Assembly: GCA_937884605.1 (NCBI GenBank) | Contig: CALGDM010000006.1 | Span: 1-64,000, forward strand | Length of the DNA stretch: 64,000 bases | Source: an uncultured Spiribacter sp. | GTDB lineage: Bacteria; Pseudomonadota; Gammaproteobacteria; Nitrococcales; Nitrococcaceae | Direction: 5' to 3' | Part shown: positions 1-9,440 of the stretch, in pieces | How the letters are laid out: the number at the start of each line of letters is the position of its first letter | Position numbering within the stretch: the first letter of the stretch is position 1 | Translations under genes and position numbers: made by a program | Notes under the pieces: model-generated | Databases searched by the model: none | The model's input: only the letters and a program-made list of their open reading frames with translations | Told to the model about the DNA's origin: nothing

Positions 1-950
1 GCCTCGTCGTTGTCGAGTAACGGCAGCAGGCACTCCGCCAGGCGCGTCAGATTCCAGTGACCGATGCGCGGCTGCTGGTTCCAGGCGTAGCGACCGCGCA
101 CGTCGATGGAACTATAGACCCGATCCGGTCGGAACCCGTCCATGAACGCACAGGGTCCATAGTCCAGCGTCTCGCCACTAAGGGTCATGTTGTCGGTGTT
201 CATGACCCCGTGAATAAACCCCACCCGCAGCCATTCGCTGATCAGCGCCGCGGTGCGCCCCACCACGCGATCCAGCAACGCAGCGGCGCGCTCGCTGGCC
301 GAGCCGTCGCGGCAATCGGGATCATGCCAATCGATGGCCATGTCAACCAGCGCCTGCAGGCCGTCGGTATCGCCCCGATGAGCGAAGTACTCGAAACTGC
401 CAAAGCGCAGATGGCTGGCCGCCACCCGGGTCAGAACGGCGCCGGGCTCGGGGCCGAATTGCCGCTCCAGCGTTGCCCCGGTGGAGACCGCCGTCAGCGC
501 CCGGGTGGTCGGGACGCCCAGCGCGTGCATCGCCTCGCTGACGATGTACTCCCTGAGCACCGGACCGAGCGCCGCCTGTCCGTCACCCGCCCGCGAAAAC
601 GGCGTGCGTCCCGAGCCTTTCAATTGCAGATCACGGATTCCGCCGTCGCGGGCCTTGACCTGACCCAGAATCAGGGCCCGGCCATCACCAAGCTGCGGCA
701 CCGGCTGACCGAACTGGTGCCCGGCGTAGGCCAGTGCAACTGGCCGTGTGCCGGCGAGCGGCCCATTGCCGGTCCACAGCGCGGCGGCATCGGCACCGTT
801 CAGCCACTGCGGGGCAATGTCCAGCGCCTCGGCCAGTGGCTCGTTGACCAGCAGCAGGGCCGGATCCGGGGCGGGTGCCGGATCGCAGAATGCGTAGCCG
901 GTTGCCGGGAGTGCGTCGGGATAGCGATTCTCGAGTGTGAACTGCGTCAT
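1..950 (-). CDS. selO: Protein adenylyltransferase SelO (YdiU family), 3' end beyond window
   Basis: The frame starts at an ATG at 950 and stays open to the window edge, so the C-terminal part is missing. Motifs typical of SelO are read near residues 75-140: a YAGHQFG block, LGDGRA, LKGSGRTPFSR and SEAMHALGVPTTRAL. SelO proteins are pseudokinases that transfer AMP from ATP to Ser, Thr or Tyr of target proteins, and are linked to the oxidative-stress response. The catalytic Asp/Asn region may lie in the missing part. dsbB is divergent, with a 65-bp intergenic region between them. Confidence 0.9.
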   Translation of the reverse strand, partial: MTQFTLENRYPDALPATGYAFCDPAPAPDPALLLVNEPLAEALDIAPQWLNGADAAALWTGNGPLAGTRPVALAYAGHQFGQPVPQLGDGRALILGQVKARDGGIRDLQLKGSGRTPFSRAGDGQAALGPVLREYIVSEAMHALGVPTTRALTAVSTGATLERQFGPEPGAVLTRVAASHLRFGSFEYFAHRGDTDGLQALVDMAIDWHDPDCRDGSASERAAALLDRVVGRTAALISEWLRVGFIHGVMNTDNMTLSGETLDYGPCAFMDGFRPDRVYSSIDVRGRYAWNQQPRIGHWNLTRLAECLLPLLDNDE

Positions 951-1015
951 GGCGTTACCGTATCCGATGGCCCGTGGGGATGGCGAGGCTGTCCCCCATT
1001 CGGCAAACTGGGCGG

Positions 1016-1525
1016 ATGATTGCATTCCTTCAACGCCAGTGGCGTCAACCCGCACACATGAACGGACTGCTGGCGCTGGTTTGCTTTGCGCTGGTGGCGA
1101 TGGCTCTGGTGCTTGAATGGGTCGGTGGCATGACGCCCTGTCCGCTGTGCGTGTTCCAGCGCATCGCCTTTATTGTCATGGGGGTCGTGCTGCTGGCGGG
1201 AATGATCGCGCCCGGTCGCACTGTCGCGGCGCTGACACTGCTCGCCGGTCTCGCCGGGATCGGCCTTGCCGGGCGGCACCTGTGGCTGCAGTCGCTGCCC
1301 GCCGATCAGGTGCCGGCCTGCGGCCCGGGGCTGGATTATCTTGTGGGGATGTTTCCGTTGACCGAGGTGGTCGGGATGGTGCTGTCGGGCTCCGGAGAGT
1401 GCGCCGAGGTCGATCGGGTGCTTGGCGTGAGCATCCCCGCCTGGACGCTGCTGACTTATGTGATCATCGCGGCGGTTGCGATTGCTGCTAACGCTCGCGG
1501 CCGCCGCGCGGTGACTGGGCAATGA
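1016..1525 (+). CDS. dsbB: Disulfide bond formation protein DsbB
   Basis: This 169-aa inner-membrane protein has four predicted membrane spans. It carries the two DsbB cysteine pairs: C42/C45 in PCPLCVFQR, and C102 (ACGPGLDYL) with C129 (SGECAEVDRVLG). DsbB reoxidises periplasmic DsbA and passes electrons to quinone. The start at 1016 (MIAFLQRQW) places the first span correctly. A longer in-frame start at 974 adds a non-conserved stretch, and another ATG lies at 1058. The stop overlaps the start of the next helicase gene (ATGA), so the two are probably cotranscribed. Confidence 0.92.
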   Translation: MIAFLQRQWRQPAHMNGLLALVCFALVAMALVLEWVGGMTPCPLCVFQRIAFIVMGVVLLAGMIAPGRTVAALTLLAGLAGIGLAGRHLWLQSLPADQVPACGPGLDYLVGMFPLTEVVGMVLSGSGECAEVDRVLGVSIPAWTLLTYVIIAAVAIAANARGRRAVTGQ

Positions 1526-3450
1526 CTGACGCTGCCGCGCTGGATCGCGCGCTTGCCGCCGACGGACCGCTCGCTGAACTGCTTGATGACTACTCACCCC
1601 GCGAGGAACAGCAGCGCATGGCCCAGGCCGTGGCGGCGGCCATTGAAGCCGAGGACTCGCTGGTGGTCGAGGCCGGTACCGGCACCGGCAAGACGCTTGC
1701 CTATCTGATCCCGGCGCTGCACTCGGGCAAGCGTGTCGTGATTTCCACCGGCACGCGCACCCTCCAGGATCAGCTCTATCATCGCGACCTGCCCATCGCC
1801 CGGGCGGCACTCGGGCGGCCTGTGCGCATGGCGCTGCTCAAGGGCCGCGGCAACTATCTGTGTCTCTACCGCATGGAGCGCACCGCCGAGGAGGGCCGTC
1901 TCGAGACCGCGGCCATGGCCGATGGGCTGCAAAAGCTGCGGGAATGGGCGGGGCGCACCAACAGCGGGGATCTGGCCGAGGCGCCCGCCGGCAGCGTCGA
2001 TGGGCGGCTGCAGCCCCGGGTGACATCCACCGCCGACAATTGCCTGGGGCAGAACTGCCCGCTCTACAGCGAGTGCTTTTTAATGGAGGCCCGCCGCGAG
2101 GCACAGGAGGCGGATGTCGTGGTGGTCAATCATCACCTGCTCATGGCGGACTGGGCGCTGCGGGAGGGCGGCTATGGCGAGGTCCTGCCCAGTGCCGATG
2201 TCTATATCCTCGACGAAGCCCACCAGCTGCCCGAGACCGCGGCCCGGTTTTTTGGTGTGACGATTTCCAGTCGCCAGCTGCAGGATCTGGTGCGGGATAC
2301 CCGCCTTGAGCAGCAGCGTGAAGCGGGCGATTCCCCGGATCTGGCCGAGCGCGCTGCGCGGGTCGAGCGCGACACGGCCGAGCTGCGTCAGGCGCTGGGT
2401 GAGACGACGCGCATGGCATGGGCGGACGCCGGCGATGCACCCCGCGCTGCGGCCACTGCGCTGGCCGCGGCCCTCGAATCACTGACCGAGGCCCTCGCGC
2501 CCCAGGCACCCCGGGGACGCGGGCTCGAGAACTGCCATAAGCGCAGTGACGAGCTGCAGTCGTCGTTGCGCGGGTTTCTGGGCAATGATGCCGACTCCCG
2601 GGAAGTGGCCTGGGTCGAGACCCGTGGACAGGGCTTTGCGCTGCGGCTGACGCCACTGGATGTCGCCGAGCATTTCCGCCGCAGTCGCGCCCGGCATGGC
2701 CAGTCATGGGTGCTGACCTCGGCCACGCTGGGTGTGAACGGTTCGTTCGAGCATTTCCAGCGTCGTCTGGGGATCGACTCGGCGCAGACCCTTCAGCTCG
2801 ACAGTCCCTTCGATTATGCCCGCAATACGCGGCTCTATCTGCCGGCATCGCTGCCGGAACCGCGCGCTCCGGGCTTTGACGAGGCCTACCTGCGGGCCGT
2901 CGAGCCGGTGCTCGAGGCCAGCGAGGGGCGCGCGTTCATGCTGTTCACCAGCCATCGCGCGCTGCGCCACGCTGCCGACTGGTTGCGAGCCCGGGGCTGG
3001 TCGGCGTTGATGGTCCAGGGGGATGCCGCGCCCAAGCAGCTACTCGAGCGTTTTCGTGCCACCACCGGAGCGGTTCTGCTGGGGACGCAATCGTTCTGGG
3101 AGGGAGTGGATGTGCGCGGCCCGGCCCTTTCCTGCGTGATGATCGACCGCCTGCCGTTTGCCTCACCCGGCGATCCGGTCCTGCAGGCGCGGGCCGCCTG
3201 GCTGAAAGATCAGGGGCGGAGTCCCTTCGCCGATCACCAACTGCCGGAAGCCATTATCGGCCTCCGCCAGGGGGTGGGTCGGCTGATCCGGGACACCGCC
3301 GATCGCGGGGTGCTGGTGCTGGGGGATACCCGAATCGTCAGCAAGCCCTATGGCCGCCTGTTTCGGGCCAGTCTCCCCCCCATGCCACTGATCCGCGACA
3401 TTGAAGCGGTTAACGATTTTTTTGCCGATCAGTCCTCGACGAGTTCATAG
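1522..3450 (+). CDS. yoaA: ATP-dependent DNA helicase, YoaA/DinG family (XPD-like, iron-sulfur)
   Basis: A 642-aa superfamily 2 helicase. Walker A is AGTGTGKT at 51-58 and the DEAH box is at 231-234. Four cysteines fit a 4Fe-4S cluster: C114, C174, C179 and C185. The C-terminal motif [12 protein letters not shown] is typical of the family. YoaA acts in DNA repair and replication-damage tolerance in E. coli, and the length matches YoaA rather than the longer DinG. It is translationally coupled to dsbB. Its last 22 bp overlap the convergent end of ectC. Confidence 0.88.
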   Translation: MTDAAALDRALAADGPLAELLDDYSPREEQQRMAQAVAAAIEAEDSLVVEAGTGTGKTLAYLIPALHSGKRVVISTGTRTLQDQLYHRDLPIARAALGRPVRMALLKGRGNYLCLYRMERTAEEGRLETAAMADGLQKLREWAGRTNSGDLAEAPAGSVDGRLQPRVTSTADNCLGQNCPLYSECFLMEARREAQEADVVVVNHHLLMADWALREGGYGEVLPSADVYILDEAHQLPETAARFFGVTISSRQLQDLVRDTRLEQQREAGDSPDLAERAARVERDTAELRQALGETTRMAWADAGDAPRAAATALAAALESLTEALAPQAPRGRGLENCHKRSDELQSSLRGFLGNDADSREVAWVETRGQGFALRLTPLDVAEHFRRSRARHGQSWVLTSATLGVNGSFEHFQRRLGIDSAQTLQLDSPFDYARNTRLYLPASLPEPRAPGFDEAYLRAVEPVLEASEGRAFMLFTSHRALRHAADWLRARGWSALMVQGDAAPKQLLERFRATTGAVLLGTQSFWEGVDVRGPALSCVMIDRLPFASPGDPVLQARAAWLKDQGRSPFADHQLPEAIIGLRQGVGRLIRDTADRGVLVLGDTRIVSKPYGRLFRASLPPMPLIRDIEAVNDFFADQSSTSS

Positions 3451-3818
3451 GAGCCATCGGCATCATGGGTCTCGCGACCCGTGACCGGCGGGTTGAACGC
3501 GCAGATCAGGCGCATGTCCTCGGTGCCGCCGCGCAGGACATGGCGGTCATTCTGATCCAGCGCATAGAGCACGCCGTCGCGCAGCTCATGGCGCTCGCCG
3601 GTGGCGAGATCCTCGACGCTGCCGTTGCCCTCGACGCAGTAGACCGCCTCGAGGTGATTCTTGTACCACAGCGTCATTTCGGCGCCGGCAGGGATGATGG
3701 TCTCGTGAAAAGAGAACCCCATCCCGTCCTTTTTCAGCAGCAGCCGCCGGCTGGTCCAGCCCGGGCCGTGGACTTCGCGCTCGGAGCCCTTGATGGTCTC
3801 AAGATCGACAATTTTCAT
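3429..3818 (-). CDS. ectC: L-ectoine synthase EctC
   Basis: A 129-aa cupin-type protein that closes N-gamma-acetyl-diaminobutyrate to ectoine, a compatible solute. It begins [16 protein letters not shown] and contains the family blocks [20 protein letters not shown] and [15 protein letters not shown]. The start at 3818 follows a strong AGGGGAG ribosome-binding site. A longer open frame upstream is only read-through in ectA's antisense register. It lies 46 bp downstream of ectA on the same strand. The usual middle gene ectB is absent here. Confidence 0.95.
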   Translation of the reverse strand: MKIVDLETIKGSEREVHGPGWTSRRLLLKKDGMGFSFHETIIPAGAEMTLWYKNHLEAVYCVEGNGSVEDLATGERHELRDGVLYALDQNDRHVLRGGTEDMRLICAFNPPVTGRETHDADGSYELVED

Positions 3819-3864
3819 TCTTTCTCCCCTGTTCGGAGTGCCTATGGGATGGATGACTGGGTGA

Positions 3865-4398
3865 TCAGGGCGCGAGCTGATTGAGGGCGGATGGCCGGTA
3901 GGGGCCGATGGTGAACAGCTCCTCCGCCGAGTGGCCGTTGTCCGGGAAATCCTCCGCCCGAAAGCAGGGGCTGATCCGGCATTCGGCATCGAGCTCGCGC
4001 GCCATTGACTGGAAAAGGGCCCGCGAGGCCTCGTTGTCGGGCGCGATGGTGGTCTCGAGCATACTGGCACGATCGGCGCCGGGCTGGCGCAGGAACGCCG
4101 CAATCAGCCGCTTGCCAAGTCCCTGCCCCTGCAGACCGGGACGGATCCCCACCTGCCAGAGGAACACCACCTCGGGATGCCGGGGGCGACGATAGCCGCT
4201 GGCAAAGCCGACGATCCGGCCCTCATGTTCTGCAATCACGCAGGTGTCCGCAAAGTCGCGGGCCAGCAGCATATAGAGATAACTCGAATTCAGGTCGAGT
4301 GTCTGCGTGTCCTTTGCCACCGACCACATGGCACCGCCCTCATCCGCGTTGGGCGAGCGCAGTCGGATGCCCTGGTCGGGGATTTCCTCGTCGATCAA
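3865..4398 (-). CDS. ectA: L-2,4-diaminobutyrate N-acetyltransferase EctA
   Basis: A 177-aa GNAT enzyme that acetylates L-2,4-diaminobutyrate with acetyl-CoA in ectoine synthesis. The acetyl-CoA-binding loop is visible as [14 protein letters not shown], and FLWQVGIRP and LETTIAPDN are typical of EctA. The start is a TTG at 4398, supported by AAGGGAGA eight bases upstream. The gene is divergent from the MFS transporter, with 117 bp between them. ectC follows directly and no aminotransferase gene (ectB) is present in the window. Confidence 0.94.
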   Translation of the reverse strand: MIDEEIPDQGIRLRSPNADEGGAMWSVAKDTQTLDLNSSYLYMLLARDFADTCVIAEHEGRIVGFASGYRRPRHPEVVFLWQVGIRPGLQGQGLGKRLIAAFLRQPGADRASMLETTIAPDNEASRALFQSMARELDAECRISPCFRAEDFPDNGHSAEELFTIGPYRPSALNQLAP

Positions 4399-4515
4399 TG
4401 CTGTCTCCCTTACGCATCGGCGGGTTTCAGCGTTGATAGTAGCAATGCCGAGGCAGGTCGACTATCCTCGGCGCACCCCCGTCGACGCTTTCCCAACGCC
4501 ACCATCGGTATCCGC

Positions 4516-5805
4516 ATGCAGCGCACGATCTCACCGTTTATTGCACTGTTCGTTTCATTCGGACTGCTGCTGAGCGGCGGGGGGCTGCTGACGACCCTCG
4601 TCGGTGTGCGCATGTCCGAAGAGGCCTTCGATACCCGCGTCATCGGCATTGTCACCGCCTGCTATTCGGTGGGTTTTATCATGGCAACCTGGGTATGCGC
4701 CGGACTCATCGCACGGGTGGGGCATATCCGCAGCTTTGCCGCCTTCGCGGCCATGGCGGCCATCAGTACACTCGCCTACCCGCTGCTGCTCGAACCCTGG
4801 CTGTGGGGGGCCATGCGGCTGGCCTACGGGTTCAGTCTGGCGGGGCTGTACATGGTCACCGAGAGCTGGCTGAATGATCGGACACCCAGTGAGCGACGCG
4901 GTCAGGTCCTGGGCGTCTACAGCATTGTCAGCTATGTCGGCCTGGGCGGCGGGCAGTTCCTGCTGATGGTGGGCGCGCCCGGTGGCTTTGAACTGTTCAG
5001 TCTGGCGGCCATGTTGATTGCGGCGGCGGTGGTACCGGTCACGGTTACCCGCATCGCCTCGCCCGCGCTGCCCGTGGTGGAGCGCGTTGGTCTGCGCGCC
5101 CTGTTCGACGCCTCGCCCCTGGGTGTAGTGGGCTCGGCGCTGGCCGGGACAGTGGGTGGGGCGTTTCTGGGCCTGGCCCCGGTGTATGCCCGCAGTGTCG
5201 GGTTCAGTGACAGCCATATCGCCTGGCTGATGGGCTTGAGCATTCTCGGCGGCTTTGTTCTGCAGTGGCCGATTGGCCACCTGTCGGACCGCTTCAACCG
5301 CCGCGATGTCCTGATGGGGGTCAGTTTTTTGATGACCGCCACAAGCCTCGGGATTGTCTATATCACCGGCGCCCATGAATGGGCGGTGATCGGCATGGCA
5401 GTGGTCTGGGGTGGGCTTGCGTTTACGCTTTATCCCATCTCACTGTCCCTTGCCAACGACTTTCTCGAGCCCCAGCAGATGCTGGGTGCCAGCGCGAGCC
5501 TGTTGCTGGTGCATGGCGCGGGGATGATCTTCGGCCCGCTGATTGCCACCCAGCTGATGACGGTGCTCGGCCCGGCTGGACTATTCTGGACCCTCGCGGG
5601 TGCCGGCCTGCTGCTGGGCGGCTTTGCCTGGCTGCGCCAGCGTATCGGTCCGCCGATCCCGGTGGGCGAGCCGTCGACCTACCGCATTGTGCCCCAGGAG
5701 GCGGTCTACGCCGGCGGGCTCGACCCGCGCTACGAGGCGGTACAGCTGGAGCTGGATTTTGAGACCGATACCACCGAGGCGCCTGAACCGGAGGCTGAAC
5801 CATGA
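4516..5805 (+). CDS. Major facilitator superfamily transporter
   Basis: A 429-aa, about 12-span inner-membrane transporter. The start at 4516 (MQRTISPFIALF) places the first span directly at the N-terminus; the open frame extends further upstream only through ectA antisense sequence. MFS loop motifs include GHLSDRFNRRDVLMG between spans in the second half and ESWLNDRTPSERRGQVLG in the first half. The cytoplasmic C-terminus is long and ends in an acidic tail rich in Glu and Pro. The substrate is not predictable. It overlaps tsaB by 4 bp and heads a five-gene run. Confidence 0.85.
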   Translation: MQRTISPFIALFVSFGLLLSGGGLLTTLVGVRMSEEAFDTRVIGIVTACYSVGFIMATWVCAGLIARVGHIRSFAAFAAMAAISTLAYPLLLEPWLWGAMRLAYGFSLAGLYMVTESWLNDRTPSERRGQVLGVYSIVSYVGLGGGQFLLMVGAPGGFELFSLAAMLIAAAVVPVTVTRIASPALPVVERVGLRALFDASPLGVVGSALAGTVGGAFLGLAPVYARSVGFSDSHIAWLMGLSILGGFVLQWPIGHLSDRFNRRDVLMGVSFLMTATSLGIVYITGAHEWAVIGMAVVWGGLAFTLYPISLSLANDFLEPQQMLGASASLLLVHGAGMIFGPLIATQLMTVLGPAGLFWTLAGAGLLLGGFAWLRQRIGPPIPVGEPSTYRIVPQEAVYAGGLDPRYEAVQLELDFETDTTEAPEPEAEP

Positions 5806-6503
5806 CTGCATCCCCCGTTATCCTGGGTGTCGACGCCACCACCGGCGTCTGCACGGTGGCGCTGGCCGTGGGTGATGCGGTGGTGGCGCGAACCACCCGC
5901 CAGCGGCAGGGTCAGACCCAGGCGATACGGGCGGCGGCCGACGCGTTGCTGGCCGAGACCGGGCTGAGCCGATCAGCCGTCGATGCCATTGCCTGTACGC
6001 GCGGCCCCGGCGGGTTTACCGGGGTGCGGGTGACCACCGGCGTCGGTCAGGGTCTCGCGCTGGGTCTGGATCGGCCGGTGGTGGCGCTGTCGACGCTCCA
6101 GGTGGTGGCCGAGGCGGCCCAACAGGCCGATCCCGCCCCTACGGGGACGCTGGTGCTGCTGGATGCACGCATGGGTGAGGTCTATGGTGGGTTTTTCCGG
6201 CATCCACCGGCTGGCGAGGTGGGGACGCTGCCGATCGGCGATGAATGGCTGGGTGAGCCGGTCTGTCCAGCGCTGCCTGAGGGACAGTGGTCCGGGGCTG
6301 GCAGTGGTTTCGCCACCTATCCGGCCCTCGCCGAGGGCGTTGGACTCAGCGGCATCAAGGCTGACTGCTATCCGGATATCGCCGCGGCAATGCCGCTTGC
6401 CCGGCAGCGTCTGGCCGCCGGTGAGACGGTACGGGCGGCGGCGCTTGAACCGGTGTATCTGCGCAATCGCGTCACCCACGCGGACAGGAGACAAGGCGGA
6501 TGA
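5802..6503 (+). CDS. tsaB: tRNA threonylcarbamoyladenosine biosynthesis protein TsaB
   Basis: A 233-aa ASKHA-fold protein that partners TsaD and TsaE to make t6A at position 37 of ANN-decoding tRNAs. The N-terminal ILGVDATTGVCTVAL strand and the conserved RGPGGFTGVRVTTG block identify TsaB. It lacks the metal-binding His pair that marks TsaD, as expected. It overlaps the MFS gene by 4 bp upstream and zur by 4 bp downstream, so expression is probably coupled. Confidence 0.93.
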   Translation: MTASPVILGVDATTGVCTVALAVGDAVVARTTRQRQGQTQAIRAAADALLAETGLSRSAVDAIACTRGPGGFTGVRVTTGVGQGLALGLDRPVVALSTLQVVAEAAQQADPAPTGTLVLLDARMGEVYGGFFRHPPAGEVGTLPIGDEWLGEPVCPALPEGQWSGAGSGFATYPALAEGVGLSGIKADCYPDIAAAMPLARQRLAAGETVRAAALEPVYLRNRVTHADRRQGG

Positions 6504-7006
6504 GCGCTTTCCCGGGCGAGAACCACGACCATCAGCGCTGTATTGATGACGCGCTGGGCGAGGCCGAACGGCTGTGTCTGCAGCGCGGCCGCCGACTCAC
6601 GCCACTGCGCCGGCGTGTGCTTGAGCTGATCTGGGAGAGCCATCAGCCGGTCAAGGCCTATGATCTGCTGGCGCGACTGCGTCAGGGCTCGGCATCGGCG
6701 GCCCCGCCAACGGTGTATCGCACGCTGGATTTTCTGATGGCCGAGCGATTCGTCCACCGGCTGGCGTCGATCAATGCCTACGTGGGCTGCGGGCATCCCG
6801 AACACAGCCACAATGGGCAGTTCCTGATCTGCCGCTATTGCCATCGGGTGGCCGAGCTTGACGATCACTCCATCGAGGCGGCACTGGATCAGCGCGCCGG
6901 CGACCTGGGCTTTGTCCAGTTGGAGCAGACCGTCGAAATCGAGGGCATCTGTCCACGCTGCCGCGCCCGGCTGGATGGGGACAACGCCCCGACATCCATG
7001 GAGTGA
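6500..7006 (+). CDS. zur: Zinc-responsive Fur-family regulator Zur
   Basis: A 168-aa Fur-family repressor. The winged-helix DNA-binding domain spans about 25-90, with PPTVYRTLDFLM as the recognition helix region. Two CxxC pairs, C111/C114 and C151/C154, form the structural zinc site. The block HRLASINAYVGCGHPEHSH is more like Zur than Fur, so zinc-uptake control is the likely role. No Zur operator is recognised nearby. It overlaps tsaB and is followed 4 bp later by an M23 peptidase gene. Confidence 0.85.
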   Translation: MSAFPGENHDHQRCIDDALGEAERLCLQRGRRLTPLRRRVLELIWESHQPVKAYDLLARLRQGSASAAPPTVYRTLDFLMAERFVHRLASINAYVGCGHPEHSHNGQFLICRYCHRVAELDDHSIEAALDQRAGDLGFVQLEQTVEIEGICPRCRARLDGDNAPTSME

Positions 7007-7010
7007 CACG

Positions 7011-7835
7011 ATGACCCGTATTACCTCAATGCTCGGACTCGTGCTCGTGCTTTTGCCCCTGGCCGCGGCCGCCCTCGATATCCAGGGCCCACAGCGGCAG
7101 GGTGCCCTGCTGCGCGGCGAGGCAACGCCCGGCGCGCAGGTGCGAGCCCTCGGCCACGATATCCCGGTGGATGCGGATGGGCGCTTTGTGCTGGGACTGG
7201 GCCGGGATGCACCGGCCTCGGTCACAGTGACGGCGGTCAACCCCGATGGCACGCGCCGCGAGCGCACCCTCGACGTGGCGCAGCGGCGCTATGACATCCA
7301 GCGCATCGACGGGCTCGATCGCAATCAGGTCAGTCCCAACGCCGAGACCCTCGAGCGAATCCGGCGCGACGCCTCGACGGTGCAGGCGGCGCGCTCCAAG
7401 CGCCTGCCGGCGCGGCATTTCGATGCCGGCTGGATCTGGCCGGTGACCGGGCCGATATCGGGGATCTACGGCAGTCAGCGCATTCTCAATGGTGAGCCGC
7501 GCCAGCCCCATTACGGCATCGATATCGCGCGGCCCACCGGAACGCCGGTGCGCGCGCCGTCCGACGGGGTGGTCACCCTCGCCGCCGAGGATCTGTTCTT
7601 CTCGGGCGGGACGCTGATCCTCGATCATGGCCAGGGTCTGTCATCGAGCTTTCTGCACCTTTCGGCGATGCGCGTGGCGGTGGGAGACACAGTCCGCCAG
7701 GGCGATGTCATCGCCGAAGTCGGTGCGAGCGGTCGGGTCACCGGCGCTCACCTCGACTGGCGGATGAACTGGTTCGATCAACGCATCGATCCCTCGATGC
7801 TGGTTCCACCGATGCCGGAGGCTTCCGTTCAATGA
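7011..7835 (+). CDS. Secreted M23-family (LytM-like) peptidase or regulator
   Basis: A 274-aa protein with a signal peptide (about residues 1-21, ending LAAAA). An N-terminal beta-rich region leads to a C-terminal M23 domain at about 140-265. The first metal-ligand pair HYGID (H167, D171) and H216 (FLHLS) are present. The usual HxH is H247-L-D249, so the second zinc-binding His is replaced by Asp. It may be a cell-wall endopeptidase with altered metal site or an amidase activator. It sits 4 bp after zur and overlaps the photolyase gene by 4 bp. Confidence 0.85.
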   Translation: MTRITSMLGLVLVLLPLAAAALDIQGPQRQGALLRGEATPGAQVRALGHDIPVDADGRFVLGLGRDAPASVTVTAVNPDGTRRERTLDVAQRRYDIQRIDGLDRNQVSPNAETLERIRRDASTVQAARSKRLPARHFDAGWIWPVTGPISGIYGSQRILNGEPRQPHYGIDIARPTGTPVRAPSDGVVTLAAEDLFFSGGTLILDHGQGLSSSFLHLSAMRVAVGDTVRQGDVIAEVGASGRVTGAHLDWRMNWFDQRIDPSMLVPPMPEASVQ

Positions 7836-9409
7836 CGACAATCCGCCGACTGATCGTGGTGCAGGCCGATCAGCTTGATCGCAATGGCCCGCTCCTCAGT
7901 GGCATCGATCCCGCCTGCGACACCGTCTGGATGGCCGAAACCGTCAATCAGCCGGCGGGGGGAGCGCCTCACCAGCAACGCCTGGTGCTGTATTGCTCAG
8001 CCATGCGGCATCTGCGCGATGAGTTGCGTGAGCAGGGCGTCAGCGTGCACTACCATGCCGCCGATGCGGGTCCCGCAGCGGCATTGACCGACGCGGCGCT
8101 GCCCGGGCAGTTGGCCGAGGACGTGGCAATGCTCGGACCGTCCACCGTGGCGATGATGGAGGCCGGTGACTGGTCTCTGGAGCAGGGCCTCCTCGGGTGT
8201 CTGGAGCCCCTGGATGTCGCGCTTGAGTGGCATCGCGATCGCCACTTCATGGCGAGCCGCGAGGCATTCCAGGAATGGGCATCGGGTCGCAAGAGCCTGA
8301 CCATGGAGTACTTCTATCGCAGCATGCGAAAGCGCCATGACGTGCTCATGGACGGCGGTCAGCCGCGCGGCGGCGCCTGGAATTTTGACAAGGACAACCG
8401 CGCTGCCTTTGGCGCCGAGGGACCGGGTGACCTGCCGGCCCACCCGGCGTTTGAGCCGGATGCCACCACCCGCGCCGTGATCGCCATGGTTGCTGAGCGT
8501 TACGGGCATTTCCCCGGTAACGCCGCCGATTTCAATCAGCCAGTGACACCGGCGCAGGCGGAGACCGCGCTGGACGATTTCATCCGCCACCGACTGCCGG
8601 CCTTCGGCACCTGGCAGGATGCCATCTGGGTGGGCGAGCCGCTGCTCTACCATGCCCGCCTGTCCACCTCACTCAACCTGCATCTGCTCGATCCACGGCG
8701 TTGTCTGGCGCGCGCCGAGGCAGCGCTCGATGCCGGTGCGGCGCCGGTCAATGCCGTTGAGGGCTTTGTCCGCCAGATCCTTGGCTGGCGCGAGTTCATT
8801 CGCGGTGTGTACTGGCTGCGAATGCCCGAGTACGCGGATCTTAACGCCCTTGATCACCAGGCGGAGTTGCCGTCGTTTTTCTGGGACGGGCAGACCGACA
8901 TGGCCTGTGTGGCCGATGCGATGGCCGCATTACTGCGCCATGGTTACGCCCACCATATCCAGCGGCTGATGGTGCTGGGCCTGTTCGCCCAGCTCTACGG
9001 TGTCCACCCCTACCGCTTCCATGAGTGGCATGCGGCGCTCTATCTGGACGCCGCCGACTGGGTCAGTCTGCCCAACGCCCTGGGCATGAGCCAGTTCGGC
9101 GATGGCGGTGTGGTGGGTACCAAGCCTTACTGCGCTAGCGGCGCCTACATCGATCGAATGAGTAACGCCTGCGGCCAGTGCCGATTCAACCCCCGCGAAG
9201 CGGTGGGTGAGACGGCCTGTCCGTTCACCACGTTGTACTGGGATTTTCTGGATCGCCACGAGGCCCAGCTCGCCGGCAATCGGCGTCTGCAGTTCCAGTT
9301 TCGCAATCTGCAGCGCAAGAGCGACGATCAGCGCGCGGCGATCCGGGCCCAGGCGGAGTCCCTGCGCGCCGGTATGGAACCGGGTCATCGCCCGTTTACC
9401 AATGGTTGA
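7832..9409 (+). CDS. phrB: Iron-sulfur cryptochrome/photolyase (PhrB-like, probable (6-4) photolyase)
   Basis: A 525-aa member of the FeS-BCP photolyase branch, distinct from CPD photolyases. The N-terminal Rossmann-like domain starts RLIVVQADQLD. The C-terminal FAD domain holds four cluster cysteines C359, C447, C450 and C463, with the spacing known from Agrobacterium PhrB. C434 is an extra cysteine. YGVHPYRFHEW and NALGMSQFGDGG are family blocks. It probably repairs UV (6-4) photoproducts. It is the last gene of the five-gene run; its stop codon lies inside the -35 box of the following small transcript unit. Confidence 0.9.
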   Translation: MTTIRRLIVVQADQLDRNGPLLSGIDPACDTVWMAETVNQPAGGAPHQQRLVLYCSAMRHLRDELREQGVSVHYHAADAGPAAALTDAALPGQLAEDVAMLGPSTVAMMEAGDWSLEQGLLGCLEPLDVALEWHRDRHFMASREAFQEWASGRKSLTMEYFYRSMRKRHDVLMDGGQPRGGAWNFDKDNRAAFGAEGPGDLPAHPAFEPDATTRAVIAMVAERYGHFPGNAADFNQPVTPAQAETALDDFIRHRLPAFGTWQDAIWVGEPLLYHARLSTSLNLHLLDPRRCLARAEAALDAGAAPVNAVEGFVRQILGWREFIRGVYWLRMPEYADLNALDHQAELPSFFWDGQTDMACVADAMAALLRHGYAHHIQRLMVLGLFAQLYGVHPYRFHEWHAALYLDAADWVSLPNALGMSQFGDGGVVGTKPYCASGAYIDRMSNACGQCRFNPREAVGETACPFTTLYWDFLDRHEAQLAGNRRLQFQFRNLQRKSDDQRAAIRAQAESLRAGMEPGHRPFTNG

Positions 9410-9434
9410 GTCGAAAGCCCTGCGGTGCTATATT
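9406..9434 (+). promoter_or_regulatory. Sigma-70-type promoter for a candidate small RNA
   Basis: A -35 box TTGAGT at 9406-9411 and a -10 box TATATT at 9429-9434 are separated by exactly 17 bp. The -35 box contains the photolyase stop codon. The 11-bp palindrome TTGCATCGCAA overlaps the -10 end and the predicted start point, and could be an operator. No coding gene follows on this strand. Confidence 0.6.
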
Positions 9435-9440
9435 GCATCG

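Noticed and set aside
57-1019. A 320-codon plus-strand frame at the window start
   Set aside because: It is the mirror of selO, whose conserved blocks are on the minus strand.
3410-3430. T-rich stretch near the end of the helicase gene as a terminator
   Set aside because: It encodes Phe residues and has no stable hairpin before it.
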